Positions 7,928-16,074 of a stretch of DNA of 64,000 bases are shown here, one piece after another. The notes under the pieces are model-generated. The model was not told the DNA's origin. It saw nothing but the letters and a program-made list of their open reading frames with translations, and made no database searches. Source of the stretch: Mesorhizobium terrae (GTDB lineage: Bacteria; Pseudomonadota; Alphaproteobacteria; Rhizobiales; Rhizobiaceae); NCBI RefSeq assembly GCF_008727715.1, contig NZ_CP044218.1, positions 62,001-126,000 of the forward strand, read 5' to 3'. The number at the start of each line of letters is the position of its first letter. Positions within the stretch are counted from its first letter, which is position 1. A program made the translations under genes and the position numbers.

Positions 7928-9640
7928 ATGGAACAGGTCCAGCGCCGGCAGGCCCACAGAGCAGCGCCGACATTTTCCGAACTGTTCACGCCCAAGCTGG
8001 TGACGGTGCTGCGCGAAGGCTACGGCCTGCCGCAGCTGCGCGCCGACGCATTGGCCGGCCTCACCGTCGCCATCGTGGCGCTGCCGCTGTCCATGGCGAT
8101 TGCGATTGCCTCCGGCGTGACGCCGGAGCGCGGCCTGTTCACGGCGATCGTCGGCGGTTTCATCGTCTCCGCGCTCGGCGGCAGCCGCTTCCAGATCGGC
8201 GGGCCGGCCGGCGCCTTTATCGTTCTGGTGGCTTCCACCGCCGACCGGCAGGGCGTGGACGGGCTTTTGCTGGCCACCATGATGGCCGGCGTGTTCCTGC
8301 TCGCCATCGGATACTTAAGGCTCGGCACCTACATCAAATACATCCCCTACCCCGTCACGGTCGGCTTCACCGCCGGCATCGCCGTCATCATCTTTTCCGG
8401 CCAGATCGTCGAGTTGCTCGGCCTCAAACTGCCCGGTAAGGAGCCTGGCCCCTTCGTTCCGAAGCTGATGGCATTGTGGCAGGCAGGCGGCACGCTGAAC
8501 CCGTCCGCCGCCGGCATCGCGCTTCTTTCCATCGTCACCGTGGTGGCGTTGAAGAAATGGCGGCCGCACTGGCCGGGCATGCTGGTGGCGGTGGCGCTCG
8601 CCTCGCTGGTCGTGGCGCTGCTGGCGCTGCCGGCCGACACGATCGGCTCGCGTTACGGCGGCATTCCGCGCAGCCTGCCGCTGCCGGCGCTGCCGCCGAT
8701 GAGCCTCGACAAGGCCATCGCCGTCTTGCCGGACGCGATTGCCTTCGCGCTGCTCGGCGCCATCGAATCCCTGCTCTCGGCGGTGGTCGCCGACGGCATG
8801 ACCGGGCGCCGTCATCGCTCCAATTGCGAACTGGTGGCGCAGGGTTTCGCCAATATCGGCTCGGCGCTGTTCGGCGGCATCTGCGCCACCGGCACCATTG
8901 CCCGCACCGCCACCAATGTGCGGGCCGGCGCGCATGGGCCGGTCTCCGGCATGCTGCATTCGGCCTTCCTGCTCGTCTTCATGCTGGTGGCCGCGCCGCT
9001 CGCCAGCTACATCCCGCTGGCCGCCCTTGCCGGCGTGCTGGCCGTGGTGTGCTGGAACATGGTGGAGAAGCAGGCCATCGCCGCGCTGCTGCGCTCCTCG
9101 CCGGCCGACGCCGTGGTGCTCGGCGCCACTTTCCTGATCGTCGTCTTCCGCGATCTCACCGAAGGCATCGTCGTCGGTTTTGCACTCGGCGCGGTGTTGT
9201 TCATCGACCGCATGGCGAAAGCGGTGGCGATCGCCGAAAGCGAGCAGCCGCTGGTGGCCGACGATGTCGCCGACGCCACCAATGGCGACCGCCGCGCCTA
9301 TGACGCCAGCGAGGCCAGCGATCCCGACACGGTCGTCTACCACATCTCCGGCGCCTTCTTCTTCGGCGCGGCCTCGACCGTTGCCGCCGTGCTCGACCGC
9401 ATCGCCGACCAGCGCAAGAACTTCATCCTCGACTGTTCCCGCGTGCCGCTGTTCGATTCCACCGCAGCCAATGTCATCGAAAGCACCGCGCACAAGGCCA
9501 AGAAAGCCGGCGTGCGCTTCATCATCGCCGGTGCCTCGCCGCAAACCAGGCGCATGCTGATCACCCACGGCGTCAAGCGCCCGCTGGTGACCTTTGCCGC
9601 GTCAGTGAAGGACGCAAAGGCACAGCTAAGGATGGGGTGA
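7928..9640 (+). CDS. SulP-family anion transporter with STAS domain
   Basis: A 570-residue inner-membrane transporter. The N-terminal 400 residues hold the SulP core with repeated hydrophobic helices, including GLTVAIVALPLSMAIAIASG and the GTGTIARTATN-like segment (here CATGTIARTATNVRAG). A cytoplasmic STAS domain occupies about residues 450-560 (VVYHISGAFFFGAAS, FDSTAANVIES). Family members carry sulfate, bicarbonate or dicarboxylates by proton or sodium symport. ATG 7928, with GGAAGG upstream, is preferred over an in-frame start at 7847, which would add an arginine-rich tail. It is probably controlled by the XRE protein upstream. Confidence 0.9.
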   Translation: MEQVQRRQAHRAAPTFSELFTPKLVTVLREGYGLPQLRADALAGLTVAIVALPLSMAIAIASGVTPERGLFTAIVGGFIVSALGGSRFQIGGPAGAFIVLVASTADRQGVDGLLLATMMAGVFLLAIGYLRLGTYIKYIPYPVTVGFTAGIAVIIFSGQIVELLGLKLPGKEPGPFVPKLMALWQAGGTLNPSAAGIALLSIVTVVALKKWRPHWPGMLVAVALASLVVALLALPADTIGSRYGGIPRSLPLPALPPMSLDKAIAVLPDAIAFALLGAIESLLSAVVADGMTGRRHRSNCELVAQGFANIGSALFGGICATGTIARTATNVRAGAHGPVSGMLHSAFLLVFMLVAAPLASYIPLAALAGVLAVVCWNMVEKQAIAALLRSSPADAVVLGATFLIVVFRDLTEGIVVGFALGAVLFIDRMAKAVAIAESEQPLVADDVADATNGDRRAYDASEASDPDTVVYHISGAFFFGAASTVAAVLDRIADQRKNFILDCSRVPLFDSTAANVIESTAHKAKKAGVRFIIAGASPQTRRMLITHGVKRPLVTFAASVKDAKAQLRMG

Positions 9641-9648
9641 GCGCCCTT

Positions 9649-9671
9649 CCTTCTCCCCTTGCGGGAGAAGG
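9649..9671. repeat. Solo hairpin arm of family-A palindrome downstream of sulP
   Basis: CCTTCTCCC (9649-9657), a 5-nt loop and GGGAGAAGG (9663-9671) form a 9-bp stem eight bases after the SulP stop codon. It is the same terminal hairpin that bounds the full elements at 11586 and 18984. It may also stop or stabilise the transcript, but there is no T-tract. Confidence 0.7.
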
Positions 9672-9758
9672 AAAGCCGTCGCCCGCCCCCCAAAAAATCT
9701 CCCGCCTCATGTCACACCTCTCCACCCTGTCCCGTCATGGGCTGAGGAGAAAAACGAC

Positions 9759-10136
9759 ATGCGAACCCTGCTCATCCTCATCGGCCTCTACCAGGGCGCC
9801 AACGGCCTGTTCATGCTGGCGGCACCGGCGCTTTGGTACGTCACCATTCCCGGCGTCACCGCCACCGGCCCGGCCAACCCGCATTTCATCCGCGACATTG
9901 GGCTGGCCTTCATCGCTGCGGCTGCCGGCCTCATCATTGGCGCACTGAAGCGCGACCGCTGGATGCTCATCGTCGCCTCGATCTTCCTCGGCGGCCATGC
10001 GCTCCTGCATCTCGCCGAGATGCAACACGGCACGACATTCGCCGACGCGCTGCGCGACATCGCGCTGATCGTGCTGCCCGGCCTCTTGCCGCTCGCCGCC
10101 ATTCCCGCCTTCGACCCACAAAAGAGGACCGCCTGA
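9759..10136 (+). CDS. Four-helix membrane protein of unknown function (125 aa)
   Basis: A 125-residue protein with four predicted membrane helices and charged loops (FIRDIGLAF, LKRDRW, HLAEMQHG). I do not recognise a specific family, though the layout recalls DUF4345-like proteins. Its stop overlaps the next start (TGATG), and that gene overlaps the ECF41 sigma gene, so the three form one coupled operon. This gives it a likely role as a membrane member of the ECF41 regulon. Confidence 0.75.
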   Translation: MRTLLILIGLYQGANGLFMLAAPALWYVTIPGVTATGPANPHFIRDIGLAFIAAAAGLIIGALKRDRWMLIVASIFLGGHALLHLAEMQHGTTFADALRDIALIVLPGLLPLAAIPAFDPQKRTA

Positions 10137-10714
10137 TGCTCGGCCCGTTGCTCAAACACGCCTTCCGCCGCTTCGGCGCCCGCTACGGCTACGACACCGC
10201 CTATCTCACCGAACTCGTCGACCTCGACGCCGGCGGCGGCTTCAAGCTGGCGCTGGTCTCGTACTTCACCGACCACCGCTTCGGGCTGGAGGCCGCGCCC
10301 TATTTCGCCGCCCGCATCACCGCGGTGCGACACACCGACTGCGGCTCCTGCCTGCGCCTTGCCATCGCCAGGGCGTGCGAGGCCGGCGTGCCGATGGCCG
10401 CCATCAGCGCCATGCTTTCGGATGACGCAAGCAGAGCGCCGCGCGAGATGGCGCTTGCCCGTCACTATGCCGAAGCGGTTTTGGCCAACGACCCGACGCT
10501 GCCGCAGATCGTCGGGGCCTGCGAGGCGCGCTGGGGCAAGCGTGGCCTGGCGGGGCTTGCTGCGGCCACGGTTTCGGGCTCCTTCTACCCGCTCTTGAAA
10601 CGCGGGCTCGGCCACGGCAATACCTGCGAGCCCGTTCTGGCGTGGCTTGCCGCCGAAACGAAGAGAGCCGACGAAGTGCCGGGCAGATCAATGGCCAGGA
10701 TGACCCATGGTTGA
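10136..10714 (+). CDS. AhpD/carboxymuconolactone decarboxylase-like protein, ECF41 partner
   Basis: A 192-residue cytoplasmic protein with an AhpD-like core. The CxxC pair is Cys69-Gly-Ser-Cys72 inside HTDCGSCLRLAI, preceded by a helical bundle. This fits the CMD superfamily, which includes alkylhydroperoxidase-type reductases. It overlaps the upstream membrane gene by one base and the sigma factor gene by eight. ECF41 sigma factors are typically encoded beside a CMD, oxidoreductase or epimerase gene that they control, and this arrangement fits. Peroxidase activity is not demonstrated. Confidence 0.78.
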   Translation: MLGPLLKHAFRRFGARYGYDTAYLTELVDLDAGGGFKLALVSYFTDHRFGLEAAPYFAARITAVRHTDCGSCLRLAIARACEAGVPMAAISAMLSDDASRAPREMALARHYAEAVLANDPTLPQIVGACEARWGKRGLAGLAAATVSGSFYPLLKRGLGHGNTCEPVLAWLAAETKRADEVPGRSMARMTHG

Positions 10715-11618
10715 AGAACAGGACCGGCTGGCCGCCTATCTTGGCGAACGCCCCCGGCTGATCCGGCTCGCCTATCGTTATCTCGGTTCCGCCAGCGAGG
10801 CGGAGGACATCGTGCAGGATGCCTGGTTGCGGTTTTCAGCGACTGCGGAAGCCGAGCACCCGGCAAGGCTGTTGTCGCGCATCGTCACCAATCTTTGCCT
10901 CGACCGTTTGCGTTCGGCGCAGGCGCGGCGCGAAACCTATGTCGGGCCATGGCTGCCGGAGCCGATCGTGGAAAAGGCCGGCGCGGTCGAACCGGACGCC
11001 AACGACGCCGCACTCGACATTTCCTTTTCGGTGATGCGGGCGCTGGAACGGCTGTCGCCGCTGGAGCGGGCGGCATTGTTCCTGCACGACCTCTACGACG
11101 TGCCGTTCGAGGAGATCGCCGAAACGCTGAAGCGCACGCCGGCGGCCTGCCGGCAGATGGCCTCGCGCGCCCGCAAGATGCTCAGGCAAGACCAGAACCG
11201 TTTCCCGGCCACCGGCGAGGACGTGGCGCGTTTCGTGGCGGCATTCGAGCGGGCCGCCCTCGGCGGCGATGTCGAGCCGCTGAAGGCGCTGCTGGCCAGC
11301 GACGTCGAATATGTCGCCGATGGCGGCGGCAAGGTGCTTGCGGCGATCAACGTGCTTTCCGGCAGCGATGTCGTCGTGAAATTCATGCTCGGCGTGGTGC
11401 GCAAGAACCCCGACCCGGCGCGTACCGTGGTGGCGCCCGCCATCATCAACGGTGCACCGGGGCTGGTCGTCTCGATCGCCGGCCAGATCGAGCAGACCGT
11501 GGGTTTCGCGGTCAACGCCGACGGCGCCATTTCGGCCATCTATACGGTGCGCAATCCTGAGAAGCTGGTGGATGTGGTAGCATCCTTTCCTTCTCCCCTT
11601 GTGGGAGAAGGTGGCTGA
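10707..11618 (+). CDS. ECF41-type sigma factor (SigJ-like) with SnoaL-like C-terminal domain
   Basis: A 303-residue sigma-70 family protein. Region 2 covers about residues 10-75 (YRYLGSASEAEDIVQDAWLR), and region 4 about 115-165 (LSPLERAALFLHDLYDVPFEE). A SnoaL-like extension runs from about 175 onward. The ECF41 hallmarks are visible: WLPEPI at 82-87, DGGGK at 205-209 and NPEKL at 283-287. In this family the extension both supports and restrains activity, replacing an anti-sigma factor. The last 11 codons and the stop lie inside a palindromic repeat, giving a foreign tail (FPSPLVGEGG). Its target is probably the promoter of its own three-gene operon. Confidence 0.9.
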   Translation: MVEEQDRLAAYLGERPRLIRLAYRYLGSASEAEDIVQDAWLRFSATAEAEHPARLLSRIVTNLCLDRLRSAQARRETYVGPWLPEPIVEKAGAVEPDANDAALDISFSVMRALERLSPLERAALFLHDLYDVPFEEIAETLKRTPAACRQMASRARKMLRQDQNRFPATGEDVARFVAAFERAALGGDVEPLKALLASDVEYVADGGGKVLAAINVLSGSDVVVKFMLGVVRKNPDPARTVVAPAIINGAPGLVVSIAGQIEQTVGFAVNADGAISAIYTVRNPEKLVDVVASFPSPLVGEGG

Positions 11619-11806
11619 GCCCCGGCGGCGTAGCCGCCATAGGCGAAGTCGGATGAGGGGTGCTGGACGGAGTGCGGCCTGTCCGAACTGGAACCACAGC
11701 AGAAGCGAACGCTACTTTCCGCATCGCCTCGTTTCTTCCAACACCCCTCATCCGTCTCGGCGCTTCGCGCCGATCCACCTTCTCTCACAAGGGGAGAAGG
11801 AAAGGC
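11586..11806. repeat. Full family-A palindromic element, copy 1
   Basis: An element of about 220 bp bounded by the CCTTCTCCCC/GGGAGAAGG hairpin at 11589-11611 and its inverse at about 11779-11800. Inside it are GGATGAGGGGTGCTGGA and the inverse ACACCCCTCATCC, around a core of roughly 85 bp. The core is the reverse complement of the core at 18984-19180 (shared stretches include TACTTTCCGCATCG and TCGTTTCTTCCA), so the two copies are homologous and oppositely oriented. Its left end is translated as the tail of the ECF41 protein. Confidence 0.85.
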
Positions 11807-11814
11807 ACCGCGCC

Positions 11815-12330
11815 TCACGCCATCCTCAAATACCCGCGCGGCAGGGAGCCAAGCGTGCGGGCCAGCATCAGCGCCGGCAGCAAGCCGGCCAGCATGGCGT
11901 TGGCAATAACGAAGCGGGTATCGGCGGCGAGCGCGGGGGCGACGCCCAGCGCGACACCGCGCGCATAGCTGACCACGACAATGGCGACGACGATGGCGAA
12001 GGGCAGCCAATGTCCCTTCACCGCCAACCGGCCGTCAGGCAGGGCCCAGGTCGGCGTGTGGCGCGCCACTGCCAGACCGGCCAGCGTGCCGGCGGCGATG
12101 CCGAAGGCGAGACCGGCGGCGCCGAACGCGGAAAGGCCGTGGCGCACCAGTTCAAAGACATCGAGCAGGACCAGGATTACCGGCAAGGCCAGCAGGCGTG
12201 CCGGGGAGACGATGCGGTCCCGCGTACGGGCCCAGCCGGCATAGAGCGCATAGGCGATCAGCGGCCACACCCAGAGCGGCGTGTGGGTGACGATGTCGAG
12301 AAGACCGGGGGTGGTGGACTGCGATGGCAT
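11815..12330 (-). CDS. Multi-spanning membrane protein of unknown function (171 aa)
   Basis: A 171-residue protein with about five membrane helices, starting MPSQSTTPGLLDIVTHTPLW and containing YALYAGWARTRDR and a late LPALMLARTLGSLPRGY. The pattern recalls DUF6622-type proteins, with low confidence. ATG 12330 is preferred because CAGGAG lies 7 nt upstream. The frame runs on upstream across the promoter region of the divergent gene, which is unlikely to be coding. It is divergent from the membrane-anchored LytTR regulator, and this is compatible with control by it. Confidence 0.72.
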   Translation of the reverse strand: MPSQSTTPGLLDIVTHTPLWVWPLIAYALYAGWARTRDRIVSPARLLALPVILVLLDVFELVRHGLSAFGAAGLAFGIAAGTLAGLAVARHTPTWALPDGRLAVKGHWLPFAIVVAIVVVSYARGVALGVAPALAADTRFVIANAMLAGLLPALMLARTLGSLPRGYLRMA

Positions 12331-12487
12331 GGAATGCTCCTGTCGAAAATCTCGTCGGTTGAAGGCGGCGGGGCGGCGCGCTACCAGTGTCGTCACCGCC
12401 TCGGCTGGCCGGCACCATCGCGGTCGGGTGCCGCTTCGGCAAACGTGGTTTCGGGAAGGGACGATCCGATACGTGAAGCACGGCCCC

Positions 12488-13300
12488 ATGCATTCCACGC
12501 TTCGCGAAATGCAGGCTCTCGCCTTCTCGCCGCGCTTCTGGGGGCTGATCCTGCTCGCCACCGCCGTGCTCGGCGTGACCGGTCCGTTCGGCACCTATGA
12601 GCGGCTGGCGCTGTTGCCGCGCCTGGCCTACTGGCTGGCGCTGGCGCTCGCCACCTTCACGATCGGCTACGCCATTGTGCGGCTGGCCGGCCAGACATTG
12701 TTCGAGGGCCGCGACGCGCCACGGTTACTGCGAGCGCTGATCACCGGCGCGATCGCCGGCCTGCCCATCGCGCTGGTGGTTCTGGCGTTCGACGCGGCGG
12801 TTCTGTCGGCGCCAATGCCGTCGCCGCGCGCGGCCTTGACCCTGTTCCTCAACTGCGCGCTGATCGCCGCGGCCATTTCGCTGGCCTCGGTTCTGATCGC
12901 CGGCGAGACCAGCGCCGACACCGTGCCACCAGCCGAAACGCCGACCACGCCAGCCGCCGTGGATGTCGCGCCGCCCCGGCCCGAGAGGCGGCCACCGCTG
13001 CTCGAACGGTTGCCGCTGCCCTCACGCGGCCGGCTGACACGGCTCTCCATGCAGGATCACTATGTCGAGGTGCACACCGAGAAGGGCTCGACGCTGGTGC
13101 TGATGCGCATGGCCGACGCAATCGGCGAAACCGAGGGCGAGCCCGGCCTGCAGATCCACCGCTCGCATTGGGTGGCGCTGGAAGCGGTGGCCGGCACCGC
13201 GCGCCGCGACGGCAAGCTGTTGCTGAAGCTGAAGGACGGCACCTTGCTGCCGGTCAGCCGCAGCTTTTCGGCGGCGGTGCGGGAAGCAGGGATCCGCTAG
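12488..13300 (+). CDS. Membrane-anchored LytTR-domain transcriptional regulator
   Basis: A 270-residue protein with four N-terminal membrane helices (about residues 12-140), then a Pro/Thr-rich linker (VPPAETPTTPAAVDVAPP). A C-terminal LytTR DNA-binding domain covers about 175-268 (RLTRLSMQDHYVEVHT, GLQIHRSHWVAL, LLPVSRSF). LytTR domains bind DNA through a beta fold, and membrane-tethered versions probably respond to envelope signals. ATG 12488 gives a sensible N-terminus, and a GTG at 12473 is an alternative. It is divergent from the multi-spanning protein at 11815-12330. Confidence 0.85.
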   Translation: MHSTLREMQALAFSPRFWGLILLATAVLGVTGPFGTYERLALLPRLAYWLALALATFTIGYAIVRLAGQTLFEGRDAPRLLRALITGAIAGLPIALVVLAFDAAVLSAPMPSPRAALTLFLNCALIAAAISLASVLIAGETSADTVPPAETPTTPAAVDVAPPRPERRPPLLERLPLPSRGRLTRLSMQDHYVEVHTEKGSTLVLMRMADAIGETEGEPGLQIHRSHWVALEAVAGTARRDGKLLLKLKDGTLLPVSRSFSAAVREAGIR

Positions 13301-13335
13301 GGCAGCGTCATCCCGCCCACAAAGGAACCGCGTGC

Positions 13336-14271
13336 CTACGCCGCTCGCAGCGCCGTGACCGGCGTGGCGGCAAGCCGCTGCCGCAGACTGTCGGTCAAGC
13401 GCACAATCTTGCGCTTCCAATCGCGCGCGAAGAGCCGCTTTGCGTCGGCCAGGCATTGCTTCCTCAACCGCTTGCCTTCGCGCTTCAGGCATTTCTCCAC
13501 GTCGGCCAGCACCTCGGGCTCCAGATCCAGCGCCGGCGGCTGCCGTCGCACAAGGGCACCCAGAACGGCGATGTCGTTCAGCGCGCCGAGCCGCTTGTCG
13601 AGAACGCCCAGCCGGTGGCGTCGTGCCGATCTCCGCTCCGGCCACAACCCTTCCAGCAAGGCAAGCTGGGTGGCATGCGCCCTCACCGCCTTGCGCAGCG
13701 TGTGGAAATCGATGTCCCGGCCTCGCGAACGCGCCCGTTTGAACGCCTTTCGGGCCCGACCAAGGCCAGCCTGCGCGCCGTCTACGACAACGGTGCTCGC
13801 CGCATCGGCATCGGCCGGCAGGGAAAGCGCGCCGAGCCACAGCAGGCCATGACGGCAGGCGGCGAGTGCTGCGTCGACTGCGGTGCCGAACGCGGCGGTG
13901 TCCTGCATCGCCGCCTCCCGGCGCACGGCCAACATCTGCCGCAGCACCGCAACCGATGCTGCCCGCCGCGGATAGGCCCTGCCGAGCCGCTCCGCCGTCT
14001 CGACCATGGCGCTCGCCTCGCGCAGCCCCGAAAGCCGCGCCGAGACATCGCGATAGCGGGCATTCTCCTCGGCAAAGAAGGCTTCGTCGCCGGAGCGGAC
14101 GAGGCGCAGCAGGGCACGAACGGTTTTCAGCCGGCGGCGGCATTTGTGCAGCCGCTCCTCCGGTTCCGCCCGCGCCAGCGCCAGATGCTCCAGCGCACGG
14201 GTAATCTCCTGCCTCAGAAGCCGCGTCACGTCGCTTGCCAGCGGCAGCGTCGCATGCAGGCGCGGGCTCAC
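13336..14271 (-). CDS. CHAD-domain protein
   Basis: A 311-residue helical protein rich in conserved histidine, arginine and lysine, as in CHAD domains that bind polyphosphate. LHKCRRRLKTVRALLRLV near residue 45 is the first CHAD motif, and DIDFHTLRKAVRAHATQL the second. The GTG start at 14271 overlaps the stop of the CYTH gene (GTGA), so translation is coupled. CYTH and CHAD often occur fused in one chain. Here they are separate but coupled, suggesting one complex acting on inorganic polyphosphate. The frame is open further upstream, but that stretch is antisense shadow of the CYTH gene. Confidence 0.85.
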   Translation of the reverse strand: MSPRLHATLPLASDVTRLLRQEITRALEHLALARAEPEERLHKCRRRLKTVRALLRLVRSGDEAFFAEENARYRDVSARLSGLREASAMVETAERLGRAYPRRAASVAVLRQMLAVRREAAMQDTAAFGTAVDAALAACRHGLLWLGALSLPADADAASTVVVDGAQAGLGRARKAFKRARSRGRDIDFHTLRKAVRAHATQLALLEGLWPERRSARRHRLGVLDKRLGALNDIAVLGALVRRQPPALDLEPEVLADVEKCLKREGKRLRKQCLADAKRLFARDWKRKIVRLTDSLRQRLAATPVTALRAA

Positions 14272-14741
14272 GTCACCAGCTCGGGAAAGCCATTCAGCGC
14301 CAGCGAGGCGTTGGAGTAGCGGAGCTCGCCGGTCACCTCGCGCCCGAGCCAGGCCGGCAGCTTGTCGTCGGGCACGATGTCCTTGGTTTCCAGCTCGGCC
14401 ACCACCAGCCCGTCCAGCGTCGAGTTGAACACGTCGACCTCGTAGACATAACCGCGGTGGCGAACATGGTGGCGAACCTTGCGGATGACGTTGCCGACGG
14501 CAAAACCCATCATCTCGCGGGCCTCGGCCAGCGGCACCGGATATTCGAATTCGTCGCGTATCCTCATGTCCGAGCCGAATTTCAGCGTCAGCTTGGCGGC
14601 GCGGCCATCGCTGATGCGCAGACGGATCGAGCGTTCGGAGGAGATGGCCAGGTAAAACTGGATGATGGAGACGCTGCGCTCCACCGCCTTGCGCCACCCC
14701 TCGTCTCTCACGAGAAACTTGCGTTCGACTTCCTTGGCCAT
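14268..14741 (-). CDS. CYTH-domain protein (triphosphate tunnel metalloenzyme)
   Basis: A 157-residue beta-barrel-type protein opening with the family signature ExExK (residues 4-8 of MAKEVERKFLV). It is followed by the basic strands RSIRLRISDG and KLTLKFG and acidic strands EVDVFN and AELET. CYTH enzymes bind triphosphate in a tunnel and include triphosphatases, thiamine triphosphatases and class IV adenylate cyclases. A coupled CHAD neighbour favours a triphosphatase or polyphosphate role. The start at 14741 is set by the signature, and the ribosome site is weak. Confidence 0.88.
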   Translation of the reverse strand: MAKEVERKFLVRDEGWRKAVERSVSIIQFYLAISSERSIRLRISDGRAAKLTLKFGSDMRIRDEFEYPVPLAEAREMMGFAVGNVIRKVRHHVRHRGYVYEVDVFNSTLDGLVVAELETKDIVPDDKLPAWLGREVTGELRYSNASLALNGFPELVT

Positions 14742-14847
14742 CGGGGGCAAACCATAAGGCAGCTTTCGCTGCACGCAAGAGCGAAGATTCGCGACCGATG
14801 ATGCCACGAGGCCGAACGGCATCGCCGCCCCGCCCCATGGCGTCGGA

Positions 14848-15540
14848 TCAGGCGGCGCTGCGCGCGGCTTCGTCGATCAGTGCCGCAACTTCCCTCGGCT
14901 TCGATGCCAGCGAGGCGTGGCTGGCGTTCAGCTCGACGATCTTCCTCGGCTTCATGCGTTGCGACATCATCTTCTGGTTTTCGGGGTGGATCATGCGGTC
15001 TTCCGACGACACCTGGTACCAGACCGGCTTCTTTTTCCAGGCTGGCGCGGTGATGTTGTCGCCAAAGGTCGAGCCGAGCGGCGCCTTCTGCGTCACCGCC
15101 ATCACCAGCGCCTCGTCGGCGGTCAGATCCTGGCAGAAGCTCTCATGGAACTTGTCGGGCTTGATCCAGAGATAGCCGTCGCTGTCGGGGGCGATGTTCG
15201 GGAAGGCGGCCGGCGCCTTGGCCTGGCTGATGCCGCCGGGGCTTTCGCCGGCATCCGGCGCGAAAGCGGCGATGTAGACCAGCCCTGCCACATTGGGCAG
15301 GTCGCCCGCCTCGGTGATGACCGCGCCGCCATAAGAATGGCCGACCAGAACCACCGGCCCGTCAATCTGCCTGACCATCTTGCGCGTGCGTTCGGCATCG
15401 TCGGCGAGCGAGGTCAGCGGCACTTCGACGGCATGCAGGCCGGTGTGCCCAAGCTTGGTAAGCTCGATAATTGCCTTGCTCCAATGGGCGGCACCGCCCC
15501 AGAAACCATGAACCAAAACGATAGTGGGCAGCGAAGACAT
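14848..15540 (-). CDS. Alpha/beta hydrolase, EstC/salicylate-esterase-like
   Basis: A 230-residue soluble hydrolase. It has HGFWGGAAHW at residues 11-20, the nucleophile elbow GHSYGG with Ser69, and the catalytic histidine in NASHASLASKP. The cap stretch CQDLTADEALVMAVTQKAP is typical of the plant MES/hydroxynitrile-lyase-like esterases found widely in bacteria. ATG 15540 has GAAGGAG 8 nt upstream. It is a monocistronic gene bordering the AT-rich tract, and its substrate is unknown. Confidence 0.85.
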   Translation of the reverse strand: MSSLPTIVLVHGFWGGAAHWSKAIIELTKLGHTGLHAVEVPLTSLADDAERTRKMVRQIDGPVVLVGHSYGGAVITEAGDLPNVAGLVYIAAFAPDAGESPGGISQAKAPAAFPNIAPDSDGYLWIKPDKFHESFCQDLTADEALVMAVTQKAPLGSTFGDNITAPAWKKKPVWYQVSSEDRMIHPENQKMMSQRMKPRKIVELNASHASLASKPREVAALIDEAARSAA

Positions 15541-16074
15541 GACGACTTCTCCTTCCTTGGCGCCCGTTTGTTGCGAGCTCGGACGATAACTGGGTTTTGG
15601 GTGGGCGCACCTCACTCTTCCAGAGCATCCCGTCACGCGCAACGATATTGAAAATTAAATTTTGTTCACCGTCGCCACGTCCGCAATTTGCGCAGTTGTC
15701 TCAATCTTGAAGTAAAATATATCGTATCATCTCGCGCAGTTATTATTTAACGCGATTATTAAGTTATTTATTTTTATCTAAATAAATAGATCTAGCATCC
15801 CAATACGCGATAATTGTCATCTCTCCGAAATTCACTTTTCGATACGAGAGCCGGAAAAACCCAGCCGCAAGCCGCGACCCGATCAAGCGGCGACCGTCGG
15901 TCGAAAGCGGCGGACGCTCATCCCCATCCTGCCGCAACCCTGCCCGCGCCGCGCCTCACAAACCCGTGAGGTTTGTCACCGCCAACCCGGCCGCCGCTCC
16001 GGCGGCTGGCGGGATCGCGGGCATGCACCGCGCCTGCCATGGACATTAATCATTCGATTGATTAAACTCCGGTC
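15541..16074. other. 534-bp gene-free region with AT-rich core
   Basis: No credible gene is present. The stretch from about 15650 to 15800 is strikingly AT-rich for this genome, with runs such as TTATTTATTTTTATCTAAA and AAGTAAAATATATCG. The flanks return to high GC. It includes the promoter of the esterase on the minus side and the promoter/operator of the CecR-like regulator on the plus side. AT-rich tracts like this are typical binding regions for MucR/Ros or other silencers, which is inference only. Confidence 0.7.
16046..16065. promoter_or_regulatory. Palindromic operator for the CecR-like regulator
   Basis: TTAATCATTCGATTGATTAA has perfect 7-bp arms TTAATCA and TGATTAA separated by 6 bp. 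It ends 9 nt before the regulator start codon. The position and symmetry are those of a TetR-family autoregulatory operator. Confidence 0.75.

Noticed and set aside
8315..9568. A 417-codon open frame antisense to the SulP gene
   Set aside because: The product is a His/Gly/Asp-rich shadow, and the sense strand has clear SulP and STAS domains.
13336..14838. A 500-codon reading of the CHAD gene
   Set aside because: The first 189 codons are out-of-frame shadow of the CYTH gene; the GTG at 14271 with GTGA coupling gives a normal CHAD protein.
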